NCBI RefSeq assembly: GCF_910589235.1
Contig: NC_060955.1
Coordinates: 12,606,837 to 12,670,836 of the forward strand
Reading direction: 5' to 3'
DNA length: 64,000 nt
Origin: Vespa crabro
Lineage: Eukaryota > Arthropoda > Insecta > Hymenoptera > Vespidae
The notes under the pieces were generated by a model. The model made no database searches, was not told the origin of the DNA, and was given only the letters and a program-made list of their open reading frames with translations. Positions 12,152 to 28,396 of this stretch are shown piece after piece (the stretch's first letter is position 1; every line of letters begins with the position of its first letter). A program made the position numbers and the translations under genes.

Positions 12152-15100
12152 TGAAATCTCATTCAAATTCAATTAGTTTATATTCTGTCGACGCATAATA
12201 AAGATTACAACAAGAATATATCTTCCTGACTGTGTGTAAATAGAAGTTTTCACATGAAAATTGTCGAAAAATGAGATCGACAAATGCGAATTTCTTTAAT
12301 TGCAGAGATGTAATCGTGAAATCATTGAACTTACTCGTACCACAGCTTGAGAAATGTTTCCAATCTATTCGGACATTGTATTTCTGAAGATCAAACATCC
12401 ATTTTATCTTGGAATCGACGTTATAACCGTGTTTCATATTTTATATACGATTATTAGCTCATAAAGAAGTATCATCGAAATACGAAATTTGAAATCTCAA
12501 TCAATATCAATGCTTTTATATTCTATCGACGCAGAATATACAATGGAACAAGATCATAAGTTTGTCACTATGTGTAAATACGAGTTTCAACATGAATATT
12601 GTAGAAAAATGAGATCGACACATGCGAATTTCATTAATTGCTGAGATTTAATCGTGAAAGCATTGAACTAACTCGTACCACAGCTTGAGAATTGTTTCCA
12701 ATCGATTCGGACATTGTATTTCTGAAGATCAAACATCTATTTTATCTTGGAATCGACGTTTTAACCTTGTGTCTTAACGTATATACGTTTTTTCGTTCAT
12801 AATGGCGTACCATCGAAATACGAAATAATGAAATCTCATTCAAATTCAATTAGTTTATATTCTGTCGACGCATAATAAAGATTACAACAAGAATATATCT
12901 TCCTGACTGTGTGTAAATAGAAGTTTTCACATGAAAATTGTCGAAAAATGAGATCGACAAATGCGAATTTCTTTAATTGCAGAGATGTAATCGTGAAATC
13001 ATTGAACTTACTCGTACCACAGCTTGAGAAATGTTTCCAATCTATTCGGACATTGTATTTCTGAAGATCAAACATCCATTTTATCTTGGAATCGACGTTA
13101 TAACCGTGTTTCATATTTTATATACGATTATTAGCTCATAAAGAAGTATCATCGAAATACGAAATTTGAAATCTCAATCAATATCAATGCTTTTATATTC
13201 TATCGACGCAGAATATACAATGGAACAAGATCATAAGTTTGTCACTATGTGTAAATACGAGTTTCAACATGAATATTGTAGAAAAATGAGATCGACACAT
13301 GCGAATTTCGTTAATTGCTGAGATTTAATCGTGAAAGCATTGAACTAACTCGTACCACAGCTTGAGAATTGTTTCCAATCGATTCGGACATTGTATTTCT
13401 GAAGATCAAACATCTATTTTATCTTGGAATCGACGTTTTAACCTTGTGTCTTAACGTATATACGTTTTTTCGTTCATAATGGCGTACCATCGAAATACGA
13501 AATAATGAAATCTCATTCAAATTCAATTAGTTTATATTCTGTCGACGCATAATAAAGATTACAACAAGAATATATCTTCCTGACTGTGTGTAAATAGAAG
13601 TTTTCACATGAAAATTGTCGAAAAATGAGATCGACAAATGCGAATTTCTTTAATTGCAGAGATGTAAACGTGAAATCATTGAACTTACTCGTACCACAGC
13701 TTGAGAAATGTTTCCAATCTATTCGGACATTGTATTTCTGAAGATCAAACATCCATTTTATCTTGGAATCGACGTTATAACCGTGTTTCATATTTTATAT
13801 ACGATTATTAGCTCATAAAGAAGTATCATCGAAATACGAAATTTGAAATCTCAATCAATATCAATGCTTTTATATTCTATCGACGCAGAATATACAATGG
13901 AACAAGATCATAAGTTTGTCACTATGTGTAAATACGAGTTTCAACATGAATATTGTAGAAAAATGAGATCGACACATGCGAATTTCGTTAATTGCTGAGA
14001 TTTAATCGTGAAAGCATTGAACTAACTCGTACCACAGCTTGAGAATTGTTTCCAATCGATTCGGACATTGTATTTCTGAAGATCAAACATCTATTTTATC
14101 TTGGAATCGACGTTTTAACCTTGTGTCTTAACGTATATACGTTTTTTCGTTCATAATGGCGTACCATCGAAATACGAAATAATGAAATCTCATTCAAATT
14201 CAATTAGTTTATATTCTGTCGACGCATAATAAAGATTACAACAAGAATATATCTTCCTGACTGTGTGTAAATAGAAGTTTTCACATGAAAATTGTCGAAA
14301 AATGAGATCGACAAATGCGAATTTCTTTAATTGCAGAGATGTAATCGTGAAATCATTGAACTTACTCGTACCACAGCTTGAGAAATGTTTCCAATCTATT
14401 CGGACATTGTATTTCTGAAGATCAAACATCCATTTTATCTTGGAATCGACGTTATAACCGTGTTTCATATTTTATATACGATTATTAGCTCATAAAGAAG
14501 TATCATCGAAATACGAAATTTGAAATCTCAATCAATATCAATGCTTTTATATTCTATCGACGCAGAATATACAATGGAACAAGATCATAAGTTTGTCACT
14601 ATGTGTAAATACGAGTTTCAACATGAATATTGTAGAAAAATGAGATCGACACATGCGAATTTCGTTAATTGCTGAGATTTAATCGTGAAAGCATTGAACT
14701 AACTCGTACCACAGCTTGAGAATTGTTTCCAATCGATTCGGACATTGTATTTCTGAAGATCAAACATCTATTTTATCTTGGAATCGACGTTTTAACCTTG
14801 TGTCTTAACGTATATACGTTTTTTCGTTCATAATGGCGTACCATCGAAATACGAAATAATGAAATCTCATTCAAATTCAATTAGTTTATATTCTGTCGAC
14901 GCATAACAAAGATTATTACAAGAATATATCTTCCTGACTGTGTGTAAATAGAAGTTTTCACATGAAAATTGTCGAAAAATGAGATCGACAAATGCGAATT
15001 TCTTTAATTGCAGAGATGTAATCGTGAAATCATTGAACTTACTCGTACCACAGCTTGAGAAATGTTTCCAATCTATTCGGACATTGTATTTCTGAAGATC

Positions 15101-17567
15101 AAACATCCATTTTATCTTGGAATCGACGTTATAACCGTGTTTCATATTTTATATACGATTATTAGCTCATAAAGAAGTATCATCGAAATACGAAATTTGA
15201 AATCTCAATCAATATCAATGCTTTTATATTCTATCGACGCAGAATATACAATGGAACAAGATCATAAGTTTGTCACTATGTGTAAATACGAGTTTCAACA
15301 TGAATATTGTAGAAAAATGAGATCGACACATGCGAATTTCGTTAATTGCTGAGATTTAATCGTGAAAGCATTGAACTAACTCGTACCACAGCTTGAGAAT
15401 TGTTTCCAATCGATTCGGACATTGTATTTCTGAAGATCAAACATCTATTTTATCTTGGAATCGACGTTTTAACCTTGTGTCTTAACGTATATACGTTTTT
15501 TCGTTCATAATGGCGTACCATCGAAATACGAAATAATGAAATCTCATTCAAATTCAATTAGTTTATATTCTGTCGACGCATAACAAAGATTATTACAAGA
15601 ATATATCTTCCTGACTGTGTGTAAATAGAAGTTTTCACATGAAAATTGTCGAAAAATGAGATCGACAAATGCGAATTTCTTTAATTGCAGAGATGTAATC
15701 GTGAAATCATTGAACTTACTCGTACCACAGCTTGAGAAATGTTTCCAATCTATTCGGACATTGTATTTCTGAAGATCAAACATCCATTTTATCTTGGAAT
15801 CGACGTTATAACCGTGTTTCATATTTTATATACGATTATTAGCTCATAAAGAAGTATCATCGAAATACGAAATTTGAAATCTCAATCAATATCAATGCTT
15901 TTATATTCTATCGACGCAGAATATACAATGGAACAAGATCATAAGTTTGTCACTATGTGTAAATACGAGTTTCAACATGAATATTGTAGAAAAATGAGAT
16001 CGACACATGCGAATTTCGTTAATTGCTGAGATTTAATCGTGAAAGCATTGAACTAACTCGTACCACAGCTTGAGAATTGTTTCCAATCGATTCGGACATT
16101 GTATTTCTGAAGATCAAACATCTATTTTATCTTGGAATCGACGTTTTAACCTTGTGTCTTAACGTATATACGTTTTTTCGTTCATAATGGCGTACCATCG
16201 AAATACGAAATAATGAAATCTCATTCAAATTCAATTAGTTTATATTCTGTCGACGCATAACAAAGATTATTACAAGAATATATCTTCCTGACTGTGTGTA
16301 AATAGAAGTTTTCACATGAAAATTGTCGAAAAATGAGATCGACAAATGCGAATTTCTTTAATTGCAGAGATGTAATCGTGAAATCATTGAACTTACTCGT
16401 ACCACAGCTTGAGAAATGTTTCCAATCTATTCGGACATTGTATTTCTGAAGATCAAACATCCATTTTATCTTGGAATCGACGTTATAACCGTGTTTCATA
16501 TTTTATATACGATTATTAGCTCATAAAGAAGTATCATCGAAATACGAAATTTGAAATCTCAATCAATATCAATGCTTTTATATTCTATCGACGCAGAATA
16601 TACAATGGAACAAGATCATAAGTTTGTCACTATGTGTAAATACGAGTTTCAACATGAATATTGTAGAAAAATGAGATCGACACATGCGAATTTCGTTAAT
16701 TGCTGAGATTTAATCGTGAAAGCATTGAACTAACTCGTACCACAGCTTGAGAATTGTTTCCAATCGATTCGGACATTGTATTTCTGAAGATCAAACATCT
16801 ATTTTATCTTGGAATCGACGTTTTAACCTTGTGTCTTAACGTATATACGTTTTTTCGTTCATAATGGCGTACCATCGAAATACGAAATAATGAAATCTCA
16901 TTCAAATTCAATTAGTTTATATTCTGTCGACGCATAACAAAGATTATTACAAGAATATATCTTCCTGACTGTGTGTAAATAGAAGTTTTCACATGAAAAT
17001 TGTCGAAAAATGAGATCGACAAATGCGAATTTCTTTAATTGCAGAGATGTAATCGTGAAATCATTGAACTTACTCGTACCACAGCTTGAGAAATGTTTCC
17101 AATCTATTCGGACATTGTATTTCTGAAGATCAAACATCCATTTTATCTTGGAATCGACGTTATAACCGTGTTTCATATTTTATATACGATTATTAGCTCA
17201 TAAAGAAGTATCATCGAAATACGAAATTTGAAATCTCAATCAATATCAATGCTTTTATATTCTATCGACGCAGAATATACAATGGAACAAGATCATAAGT
17301 TTGTCACTATGTGTAAATACGAGTTTCAACATGAATATTGTAGAAAAATGAGATCGACACATGCGAATTTCGTTAATTGCTGAGATTTAATCGTGAAAGC
17401 ATTGAACTAACTCGTACCACAGCTTGAGAATTGTTTCCAATCGATTCGGACATTGTATTTCTGAAGATCAAACATCTATTTTATCTTGGAATCGACGTTT
17501 TAACCTTGTGTCTTAACGTATATACGTTTTTTCGTTCATAATGGCGTACCATCGAAATACGAAATAA
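12152..17567 (+). repeat. Homogeneous run of eight A-B dimers
   Basis: Units at 12152, 12829, 13506 and 14183 have A1; those at 14860, 15537, 16214 and 16891 have A2. All are followed by B. This is the most uniform stretch of dimers in the window: most copies differ by none or one or two bases, such as gtaaacg at 13506 and ttcattaatt in the B after 12152. It resembles recent amplification of two sister dimers. Confidence 0.92.
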
Positions 17568-19259
17568 TGAAATCTCATTCAAATTCAATTAGTTTATATT
17601 CTGTCGACGCATAATAAAGATTACAACAAGAATATATCTTCCTGACTGTGTGTAAATAGAAGTTTTAACATGAAAATTGTCGAAAAATGAGATCGACAAA
17701 TGCGAATTTTGTTAAATGCTGAGATAAAATCGTGAACACATTGAAATTACTCGTACCACAGCTTCAGAAATGTTTCCAATCAATTCGGACATTGTATTTC
17801 TGAAGATCAAACATTTATTTTATCTTGGAATCGACGTTATAACCTTGTTTCATATTTTATATACGATTATTAGCTCATAAAGAAGTATCATCGAAATACG
17901 AAATTTCAAATCTCAATCAATATCAATGCTTTTATATTCTATCGACGCAGAATATACAAAGGAACAAGAACATAAGTTTGTCACTATGTGTAAATACGAG
18001 TTTTAACATGAATATTGTCGAAAATTGAGATCGACACATGCGAATTTCGTTAATTGCTAAGATTTAATCGTGAAAGCATTGAACTAACTCGTACCACAGC
18101 TTGAGAATTGTTTCCAATCGATTCGGACATTGTATTTCTGAAGATCAAACATCTATTTTATCTTGGAATCGACGTTTTAACCTTGTGTCTTAACGTATAT
18201 ACGTTTTTTCGTTCATAATGGCGTACCATCGAAATACGAAATAATGAAATCTCATTCAAATTCAATTAGTTTATATTCTGTCGACGCATAACAAAGATTA
18301 TTACAAGAATATATCTTCCTGACTGTGTGTAAATAGAAGTTTTCACATGAAAATTGTCGAAAAATGAGATCGACAAATGCGAATTTCTTTAATTGTAGAG
18401 ATGTAATCGTGAAATCATTGAACTTACTCGTACCACAGCTTGAGAAATGTTTCCAATCTATTCGGACATTGTATTTCTGAAGATCAAACATCCATTTTAT
18501 CTTGGAATCGACGTTATAACCGTGTTTCATATTTTATATACGATTATTAGCTCATAAAGAAGTATCATCGAAATACGAAATTTGAAATCTCAATCAATAT
18601 CAATGCTTTTATATTCTATCGACGCAGAATATACAATGGAACAAGATCATAAGTTTGTCACTATGTGTAAATACGAGTTTCAACATGAATATTGTAGAAA
18701 AATGAGATCGACACATGCGAATTTCGTTAATTGCTGAGATTTAATCGTGAAAGCATTGAACTAACTCGTACCACAGCTTGAGAATTGTTTCCAATCGATT
18801 CGGACATTGTATTTCTGAAGATCAAACATTTATTTTATCTTGGAATCGACGTTATAACCTTGTTTCATATTTTATATACGATTATTAGCTCATAAAGAAG
18901 TATCATCGAAATACGAAATTTCAAATCTCAATCAATATCAATGCTTTTATATTCTATCGACGCAGAATATACAAAGGAACAAGAACATAAGTTTGTCACT
19001 ATGTGTAAATACGAGTTTTAACATGAATATTGTCGAAAATTGAGATCGACACATGCGAATTTCGTTAATTGCTGAGATTTAATCGTGAAAGCATTGAACT
19101 AACTCGTACCACAGCTTGAGAATTGTTTCCAATCGATTCGGACATTGTATTTCTGAAGATCAAACATCTACTTTATCTTGGAATCGACGTTTTAACCTTG
19201 TGTCTTAACGTATATACGTTTTTTCGTTCATAATGGCGTACCATCGAAATACGAAATAA
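17568..19259 (+). repeat. C-D dimer followed by a 3-monomer unit (A2-hybrid-D)
   Basis: A C-D dimer at 17568 uses the tcaaatctc form of D for the first time in the window, and its D has gctaag. Then comes A2 (18245-18582), a B-head/C-tail hybrid (18583-18920) and D (18921-19259). This makes a 1015 bp unit and shifts the 677 bp phase by one monomer for everything downstream. Confidence 0.92.
18583..18920 (+). repeat. Hybrid monomer: B head, C tail
   Basis: This monomer follows B through cttgagaattg and cgattcgg, then reads catttatttt, ttataaccttg and a C-like tail ending before tcaaatctc. The switch lies between those diagnostic sites, in the invariant stretch that corresponds to 858-889 of the reference A monomer. 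It is what a single unequal exchange between a B and a C monomer would leave. Confidence 0.92.
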
Positions 19260-22200
19260 TGAAATCTCATTCAAATTCAATTAGTTTATATTCTGTCGAC
19301 GCATAACAAAGATTATTACAAGAATATATCTTCCTGACTGTGTGTAAATAGAAGTTTTCACATGAAAATTGTCGAAAAATGAGATCGACAAATGCGAATT
19401 TCTTTAATTGCAGAGATGTAATCGTGAAATCATTGAACTTACTCGTACCACAGCTTGAGAAATGTTTCCAATCTATTCGGACATTGTATTTCTGAAGATC
19501 AAACATCCATTTTATCTTGGAATCGACGTTATAACCGTGTTTCATATTTTATATACGATTATTAGCTCATAAAGAAGTATCATCGAAATACGAAATTTGA
19601 AATCTCAATCAATATCAATGCTTTTATATTCTATCGACGCAGAATATACAATGGAACAAGATCATAAGTTTGTCACTATGTGTAAATACGAGTTTCAACA
19701 TGAATATTGTAGAAAAATGAGATCGACACATGCGAATTTCGTTAATTGCTGAGATTTAATCGTGAAAGCATTGAACTAACTCGTACCACAGCTTGAGAAT
19801 TGTTTCCAATCGATTCGGACATTGTATTTCTGAAGATCAAACATCTATTTTATCTTGGAATCGACGTTTTAACCTTGTGTCTTAACGTATATACGTTTTT
19901 TCGTTCATAATGGCGTACCATCGAAATACGAAATAATGAAATCTCATTCAAATTCAATTAGTTTATATTCTGTCGACGCATAACAAAGATTATTACAAGA
20001 ATATATCTTCCTGACTGTGTGTAAATAGAAGTTTTCACATGAAAATTGTCGAAAAATGAGATCGACAAATGCGAATTTCTTTAATTGCAGAGATGTAATC
20101 GTGAAATCATTGAACTTACTCGTACCACAGCTTGAGAAATGTTTCCAATCTATTCGGACATTGTATTTCTGAAGATCAAACATCCATTTTATCTTGGAAT
20201 CGACGTTATAACCGTGTTTCATATTTTATATACGATTATTAGCTCATAAAGAAGTATCATCGAAATACGAAATTTGAAATCTCAATCAATATCAATGCTT
20301 TTATATTCTATCGACGCAGAATATACAATGGAACAAGATCATAAGTTTGTCACTATGTGTAAATACGAGTTTCAACATGAATATTGTAGAAAAATGAGAT
20401 CGACACATGCGAATTTCGTTAATTGCTGAGATTTAATCGTGAAAGCATTGAACTAACTCGTACCACAGCTTGAGAATTGTTTCCAATCGATTCGGACATT
20501 GTATTTCTGAAGATCAAACATCTATTTTATCTTGGAATCGACGTTTTAACCTTGTGTCTTAACGTATATACGTTTTTTCGTTCATAATGGCGTACCATCG
20601 AAATACGAAATAATGAAATCTCATTCAAATTCAATTAGTTTATATTCTGTCGACGCATAATAAAGATTACAACAAGAATATATCTTCCTGACTGTGTGTA
20701 AATAGAAGTTTTAACATGAAAATTGTCGAAAAATGAGATCGACAAATGCGAATTTTGTTAAATGCTGAGATAAAATCGTGAACACATTGAAATTACTCGT
20801 ACCACAGCTTCAGAAATGTTTCCAATCAATTCGGACATTGTATTTCTGAAGATCAAACATTTATTTTATCTTGGAATCGACGTTATAACCTTGTTTCATA
20901 TTTTATATACGATTATTAGCTCATAAAGAAGTATCATCGAAATACGAAATTTCAAATCTCAATCAATATCAATGCTTTTATATTCTATCGACGCAGAATA
21001 TACAATGGAACAAGATCATAAGTTTGTCACTATGTGTAAATACGAGTTTCAACATGAATATTGTAGAAAAATGAGATCGACACATGCGAATTTCGTTAAT
21101 TGCTGAGATTTAATCGTGAAAGCATTGAACTAACTCGTACCACAGCTTGAGAATTGTTTCCAATCGATTCGGACATTGTATTTCTGAAGATCAAACATCT
21201 ATTTTATCTTGGAATCGACGTTTTAACCTTGTGTCTTAACGTATATACGTTTTTTCGTTCATAATGGCGTACCATCGAAATACGAAATAATGAAATCTCA
21301 TTCAAATTCAATTAGTTTATATTCTGTCGACGCATAACAAAGATTATTACAAGAATATATCTTCCTGACTGTGTGTAAATAGAAGTTTTCACATGAAAAT
21401 TGTCGAAAAATGAGATCGACAAATGCGAATTTCTTTAATTGCAGAGATGTAATCGTGAAATCATTGAACTTACTCGTACCACAGCTTGAGAAATGTTTCC
21501 AATCTATTCGGACATTGTATTTCTGAAGATCAAACATCCATTTTATCTTGGAATCGACGTTATAACCGTGTTTCATATTTTATATACGATTATTAGCTCA
21601 TAAAGAAGTATCATCGAAATACGAAATTTGAAATCTCAATCAATATCAATGCTTTTATATTCTATCGACGCAGAATATACAATGGAACAAGATCATAAGT
21701 TTGTCACTATGTGTAAATACGAGTTTCAACATGAATATTGTAGAAAAATGAGATCGACACATGCGAATTTCGTTAATTGCTGAGATTTAATCGTGAAAGC
21801 ATTGAACTAACTCGTACCACAGCTTGAGAATTGTTTCCAATCGATTCGGACATTGTATTTCTGAAGATCAAACATCTATTTTATCTTGGAATCGACGTTT
21901 TAACCTTGTGTCTTAACGTATATACGTTTTTTCGTTCATAATGGCGTACCATCGAAATACGAAATAATGAAATCTCATTCAAATTCAATTAGTTTATATT
22001 CTGTCGACGCATAACAAAGATTATTACAAGTATATATCTTCCTGACTGTGTGTAAGTAGAAGTTTTCACATGAAAATTGTCGAAAAATGAGATCGACAAA
22101 TGCGAATTTCTTTAATTGCAGAGATGTAATCGTGAAATCATTGAACTTACTCGTACCACAGCTTGAGAAATGTTTCCAATCTATTCGGACATTGTATTTC

Positions 22201-22644
22201 TGAAGATCAAACATCCATTTTATCTTGGAATCGACGTTATAACCGTGTTTCATATTTTATATACGATTATTAGCTCATAAAAAAGTATCATCGAAATACG
22301 AAATTTGAAATCTCAATCAATATCAATGCTTTTATATTCTATCGACGCAGAATATACAATGGAACAAGATCATAAGTTTGTCACTATGTGTAAATACGAG
22401 TTTCAACATGAATATTGTAGAAAAATGAGATCGACACATGCGAATTTCGTTAATTGCTGAGATTTAATCGTGAAAGCATTGAACTAACTCGTACCACAGC
22501 TTGAGAATTGTTTCCAATCGATTCGGACATTGTATTTCTGAAGATCAAACATCTATTTTATCTTGGAATCGACGTTTTAACCTTGTGTCTTAACGTATAT
22601 ACGTTTTTTCGTTCATAATGGCGTACCATCGAAATACGAAATAA
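19260..22644 (+). repeat. Dimer block: A2-B units and one C-B unit
   Basis: Units are 19260 (A2-B), 19937 (A2-B), 20614 (C-B), 21291 (A2-B) and 21968 (A2-B). The monomer after the C at 20614 starts tcaaatctc, as a D would, but then has a B body (acaatggaacaagatcat). It therefore looks like a D/B mosaic with the switch in its first ~70 bp. The A2 at 21968 has private variants agtatatatc and gtaagtag. Confidence 0.9.
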
Positions 22645-25600
22645 TGAAATCTCATTCAAATTCAATTAGTTTATATTCTGTCGACGCATAATAAAGATTA
22701 CTACAAGAATATATCTTCCTGACTGTGTGTAAATAGAAGTTTTAACATGAAAATTGTCGAAAAATGAGATCGACAAATGCGAATTTTGTTAAATGCTGAG
22801 ATAAAATCGTGAACACATTGAAATTACTCGTACCACAGCTTCAGAAATGTTTCCAATCAATTCGGACATTGTATTTCTGAAGATCAAACATTTATTTTAT
22901 CTTGGAATCGACGTTATAACCTTGTTTCATATTTTATATACGATTATTAGCTCATAAAGAAGTATCATCGAAATACGAAATTTCAAATCTCAATCAATAT
23001 CAATGCTTTTATATTCTATCGACGCAGAATATACAATGGAACAAGAACATAAGTTTGTCACTATGTGTAAATACGAGTTTTAACATGATTATTGTCGAAA
23101 ATTGAGATCGACACATGCGAATTTCTTTAATTGCAGAGATGTAATCGTGAAATCATTGAACTTACTCGTACCACAGCTTGAGAAATGTTTCCAATCTATT
23201 CGGACATTGTATTTCTGAAGATCAAACATCCATTTTATCTTGGAATCGACGTTATAACCTTGTTTCATATTTTATATACGATTATTAGCTCATAAAGAAG
23301 TATCATCGAAATACGAAATTTGAAATCTCAATCTATATCAATGCTTTTATATTCTATCGACGCAGAATATACAAAGGAACAAGATCATAAGTTTGTCACT
23401 ATGTGTAAATACGAGTTTCAACATGAATATTGTAGAAAAATGAGATCGACACATGCGAATTTCGTTAATTGCTGAGATTTAATCGTGAAAACATTGAACT
23501 AACTCGTACCACAGCTTGAGAATTGTTTCCAATCGATTCGGACATTGTATTTCTGAAGATCAAACATCTATTTTATCTTGGAATCGACGTTTTAACCTTG
23601 TGTCTTAACGTATATACGTTTTTTCGTTCATAATGGCGTACCATCGAAATACGAAATAATGAAATCTCATTCAAATTCAATTAGTTTATATTCTGTCGAC
23701 GCATAATAAAGATTACAACAAGAATATATCTACCTGACTGTGTGTAAATAGAAGTTTTCACATGAAAATTGTCGAAAAATGAGATCGACAAATGCGAATT
23801 TTGTTAAATGTTGAGATAAAATCGTGAACACATTGAAATTACTCGTACCACAGCTTCAGAAATGTTTCCAATCTATTCGGACATTGTATTTCTGAAGATC
23901 AAACATTTATTTTATCTTGGAATCGACGTTATAACCTTGTTTCATATGTTATATACGATTATTAGCTCATAAAGAAGTATCATCGAAATACGAAATTTGA
24001 AATCTCAATCAATATCAATGCTATTATATTCTGTCGACGCAGAATACACAATGGAACAAGAACATAAGTTTGTCACTATGTGTAAATACGAGTTTCAACA
24101 TGAATATTGTAGAAAAATGAGATCGACACATGCGAATTTCGTTAATTGCAGAGATGTAATCGTGAAATCATTGAACTAACTCGTACCACAGCTTGAGAAA
24201 TGTTTCCAATCGATTCGGACATTGTATTTCTGAAGATCAAACATCTATTTTATCTTGGAATCGACGTTTTAACCTTGTGTCTTAACGTATATACGTTTTT
24301 TCGTTCATAATGGCGTACCATCGAAATACGAAATAATGAAATCTCATTCAAATTCAATTAGTTTATATTCTGTCGACGCATAACAAAGATTATTACAAGA
24401 ATATATCTTCCTGACTGTGTGTAAATAGAAGTTTTCACATGAAAATTGTCGAAAAATGAGATCGACAAATGCGAATTTCTTTAATTGCAGAGATGTAATC
24501 GTGAAATCATTTAACTTACTCGTACCACAGCTTGAGAAATGTTTCCAATCTATTCGGACATTGTATTTCTGAAGATCAAACATCCATTTTATCTTGGAAT
24601 CGACGTTATAACCGTGTTTCATATTTTATATACGATTATTAGCTCATAAAGAAGTATCATCGAAATACGAAATTTGAAATCTCAATCAATATCAATGCTT
24701 TTATATTCTATCGACGCAGAATATACAATGGAACAAGATCATAAATTTGTCACTATGTGTAAATACGAGTTTCAACATGAATATTGTAGAAAAATGAGAT
24801 CGACACATGCGAATTTCGTTAATTGCTGAGATTTAATCGTGAAAGCATTGAACTAACTCGTACCACAGCTTGAGAATTGTTTCCAATCGATTCGGACATT
24901 GTATTTCTGAAGATCAAACATCTATTTTATCTTGGAATCGACGTTTTAACCTTGTGTCTTAACGTATATACGTTTTTTCGTTCATAATGGCGTACCATCG
25001 AAATACGAAATAATGAAATCTCATTCAAATTCAATTAGTTTATATTCTGTCGACGCATAATAAAGATTACAACAAGAATATATCTTCCTGACTGTGTGTA
25101 AATAGAAGTTTTCACATGAAAATTGTCGAAAAATGAGATCGACAAATGCGAATTTCTTTAATTGCAGAGATGTAATCGTGAAATCATTTAACTTACTCGT
25201 ACCACAGCTTGAGAATTGTTTCCAATCTATTCGGACATTGTATTTCTGAAGATCAAACATCCATTTTATCTTGGAATCGACGTTATAACCGTGTTTCATA
25301 TTTTATATACGATTATTAGCTCATAAAGAAGTATCATCGAAATACGAAATTTGAAATCTCAATCAATATCAATGCTTTTATATTCTATCGACGCAGAATA
25401 TACAATGGAACAAGATCATAAATTTGTCACTATGTGTAAATACGAGTTTCAACATGAATATTGTAGAAAAATGAGATCGACACATGCGAATTTCGTTAAT
25501 TGCTGAGATTTAATCGTGAAAGCATTGAACTAACTCGTACCACAGCTTGAGAATTGTTTCCAATCGATTCGGACATTGTATTTCTGAAGATCAAACATCT

Positions 25601-25690
25601 ATTTTATCTTGGAATCGACGTTTTAACCTTGTGTCTTAACGTATATACGTTTTTTCGTTCATAATGGCGTACCATCGAAATACGAAATAA

Positions 25691-26028
25691 TGAAATCTCA
25701 TTCAAATTCAATTAGTTTATATTCTGTCGACGCATAATAAAGATTACAACAAGAATATATCTTCCTGACTGTGTGTAAATAGAAGTTTTCACATGAAAAT
25801 TGTCGAAAAATGAGATCGACAAATGCGAATTTCTTTAATTGCAGAGATGTAATCGTGAAATCATTGAACTTACTCGTACCACAGCTTGAGAAATGTTTCC
25901 AATCAATTCGGACATTGTATTTCTGAAGATCAAACATTTATTTTATCTTGGAATCGACGTTATAACCTTGTTTCATATTTTATATACGATTATTAGCTCA
26001 TAAAGAAGTATCATCGAAATACGAAATT
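25691..26028 (+). repeat. Hybrid monomer: A1 head, C tail
   Basis: This follows A1 through gcagagatgtaatcg and cttgagaaatg, then reads caattcgg, catttatttt and ttataaccttg as in C. The switch is a little upstream of the usual interval, between cttgag and caattcgg. Sister hybrids at 26706, 34151 and 53783 read ctattcgg before catttatttt, so their switch falls in the interval matching 858-889 of the reference, or their donor was an E-type tail. Confidence 0.85.
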
Positions 26029-28396
26029 TCAAATCTCAATCAATATCAATGCTTTTATATTCTATCGACGCAGAATATACAATGGAACAAGAACATAAGT
26101 TTGTCACTATGTGTAAATACGAGTTTTAACATGATTATTGTCGAAAATTGAGATCGACACATGCGAATTTCTTTAATTGCAGAGATGTAATCGTGAAATC
26201 ATTGAACTTACTCGTACCACAGCTTGAGAAATGTTTCCAATCTATTCGGACATTGTATTTCTGAAGATCAAACATCCATTTTATCTTGGAATCGACGTTA
26301 TAACCTTGTTTCATATTTTATATACGATTATTAGCTCATAAAGAAGTATCATCGAAATACGAAATTTGAAATCTCAATCTATATCAATGCTTTTATATTC
26401 TATCGACGCAGAATATACAAAGGAACAAGATCATAAGTTTGTCACTATGTGTAAATACGAGTTTCAACATGAATATTGTAGAAAAATGAGATCGACACAT
26501 GCGAATTTCGTTAATTGCTGAGATTTAATCGTGAAAACATTGAACTAACTCGTACCACAGCTTGAGAATTGTTTCCAATCGATTCGGACATTGTATTTCT
26601 GAAGATCAAACATCTATTTTATCTTGGAATCGACGTTTTAACCTTGTGTCTTAACGTATATACGTTTTTTCGTTCATAATGGCGTACCATCGAAATACGA
26701 AATAATGAAATCTCATTCAAATTCAATTAGTTTATATTCTGTCGACGCATAATAAAGATTACAACAAGAATATATCTTCCTGACTGTGTGTAAATAGAAG
26801 TTTTCACATGAAAATTGTCGAAAAATGAGATCGACAAATGCGAATTTCTTTAATTGCAGAGATGTAATCGTGAAATCATTGAACTTACTCGTACCACAGC
26901 TTGAGAAATGTTTCCAATCTATTCGGACATTGTATTTCTGAAGATCAAACATTTATTTTATCTTGGAATCGACGTTATAACCTTGTTTCATATTTTATAT
27001 ACGATTATTAGCTCATAAAGAAGTATCATCGAAATACGAAATTTCAAATCTCAATCAATATCAATGCTTTTATATTCTATCGACGCAGAATATACAATGG
27101 AACAAGAACATAAGTTTGTCACTATGTGTAAATACGAGTTTTAACATGATTATTGTCGAAAATTGAGATCGACACATGCGAATTTCTTTAATTGCAGAGA
27201 TGTAATCGTGAAATCATTGAACTTACTCGTACCACAGCTTGAGAAATGTTTCCAATCTATTCGGACATTGTATTTCTGAAGATCAAACATCCATTTTATC
27301 TTGGAATCGACGTTATAACCTTGTTTCATATTTTATATACGATTATTAGCTCATAAAGAAGTATCATCGAAATACGAAATTTGAAATCTCAATCTATATC
27401 AATGCTTTTATATTCTATCGACGCAGAATATACAAAGGAACAAGATCATAAGTTTGTCACTATGTGTAAATACGAGTTTCAACATGAATATTGTAGAAAA
27501 ATGAGATCGACACATGCGAATTTCGTTAATTGCTGAGATTTAATCGTGAAAACATTGAACTAACTCGTACCACAGCTTGAGAATTGTTTCCAATCGATTC
27601 GGACATTGTATTTCTGAAGATCAAACATTTATTTTATCTTGGAATCGACGTTTTAACCTTGTGTCTTAACGTATATACGTTTTTTCGTTCATAATGGCGT
27701 ACCATCGAAATACGAAATAATGAAATCTCATTCAAATTCAATTAGTTTATATTCTGTCGACGCATAATAAAGATTACAACAAGAATATATCTTCCTGACT
27801 GTGTGTAAATAGAAGTTTTCACATGAAAATTGTCGAAAAATGAGATCGACAAATGCGAATTTTGTTAAATGCTGAGATAAAATCGTGAACACATTGAAAT
27901 TACTCGTACCACAGCTTCAGAAATGTTTCCAATCTATTCGGACATTGTATTTCTGAAGATCAAACATTTATTTTATCTTGGAATCGACGTTATAACCTTG
28001 TTTCATATGTTATATACGATTATTAGCTCATAAAGAAGTATCATCGAAATACGAAATTTGAAATCTCAATCAATATCAATGCTATTATATTCTGTCGACG
28101 CAGAATACACAATGGAACAAGAACATAAGTTTGTCACTATGTGTAAATACGAGTTTCAACATGAATATTGTAGAAAAATGAGATCGACACATGCGAATTT
28201 CGTTAATTGCAGAGATGTAATCGTGAAATCATTGAACTTACTCGTACCACAGCTTCAGAAATGTTTCCAATCTATTCGGACATTGTATTTCTGAAGATCA
28301 AACATTTATTTTATCTTGGAATCGACGTTATAACCTTGTTTCATATTTTATATACGATTATTAGCTCATAAAGAAGTATCATCGAAATACGAAATT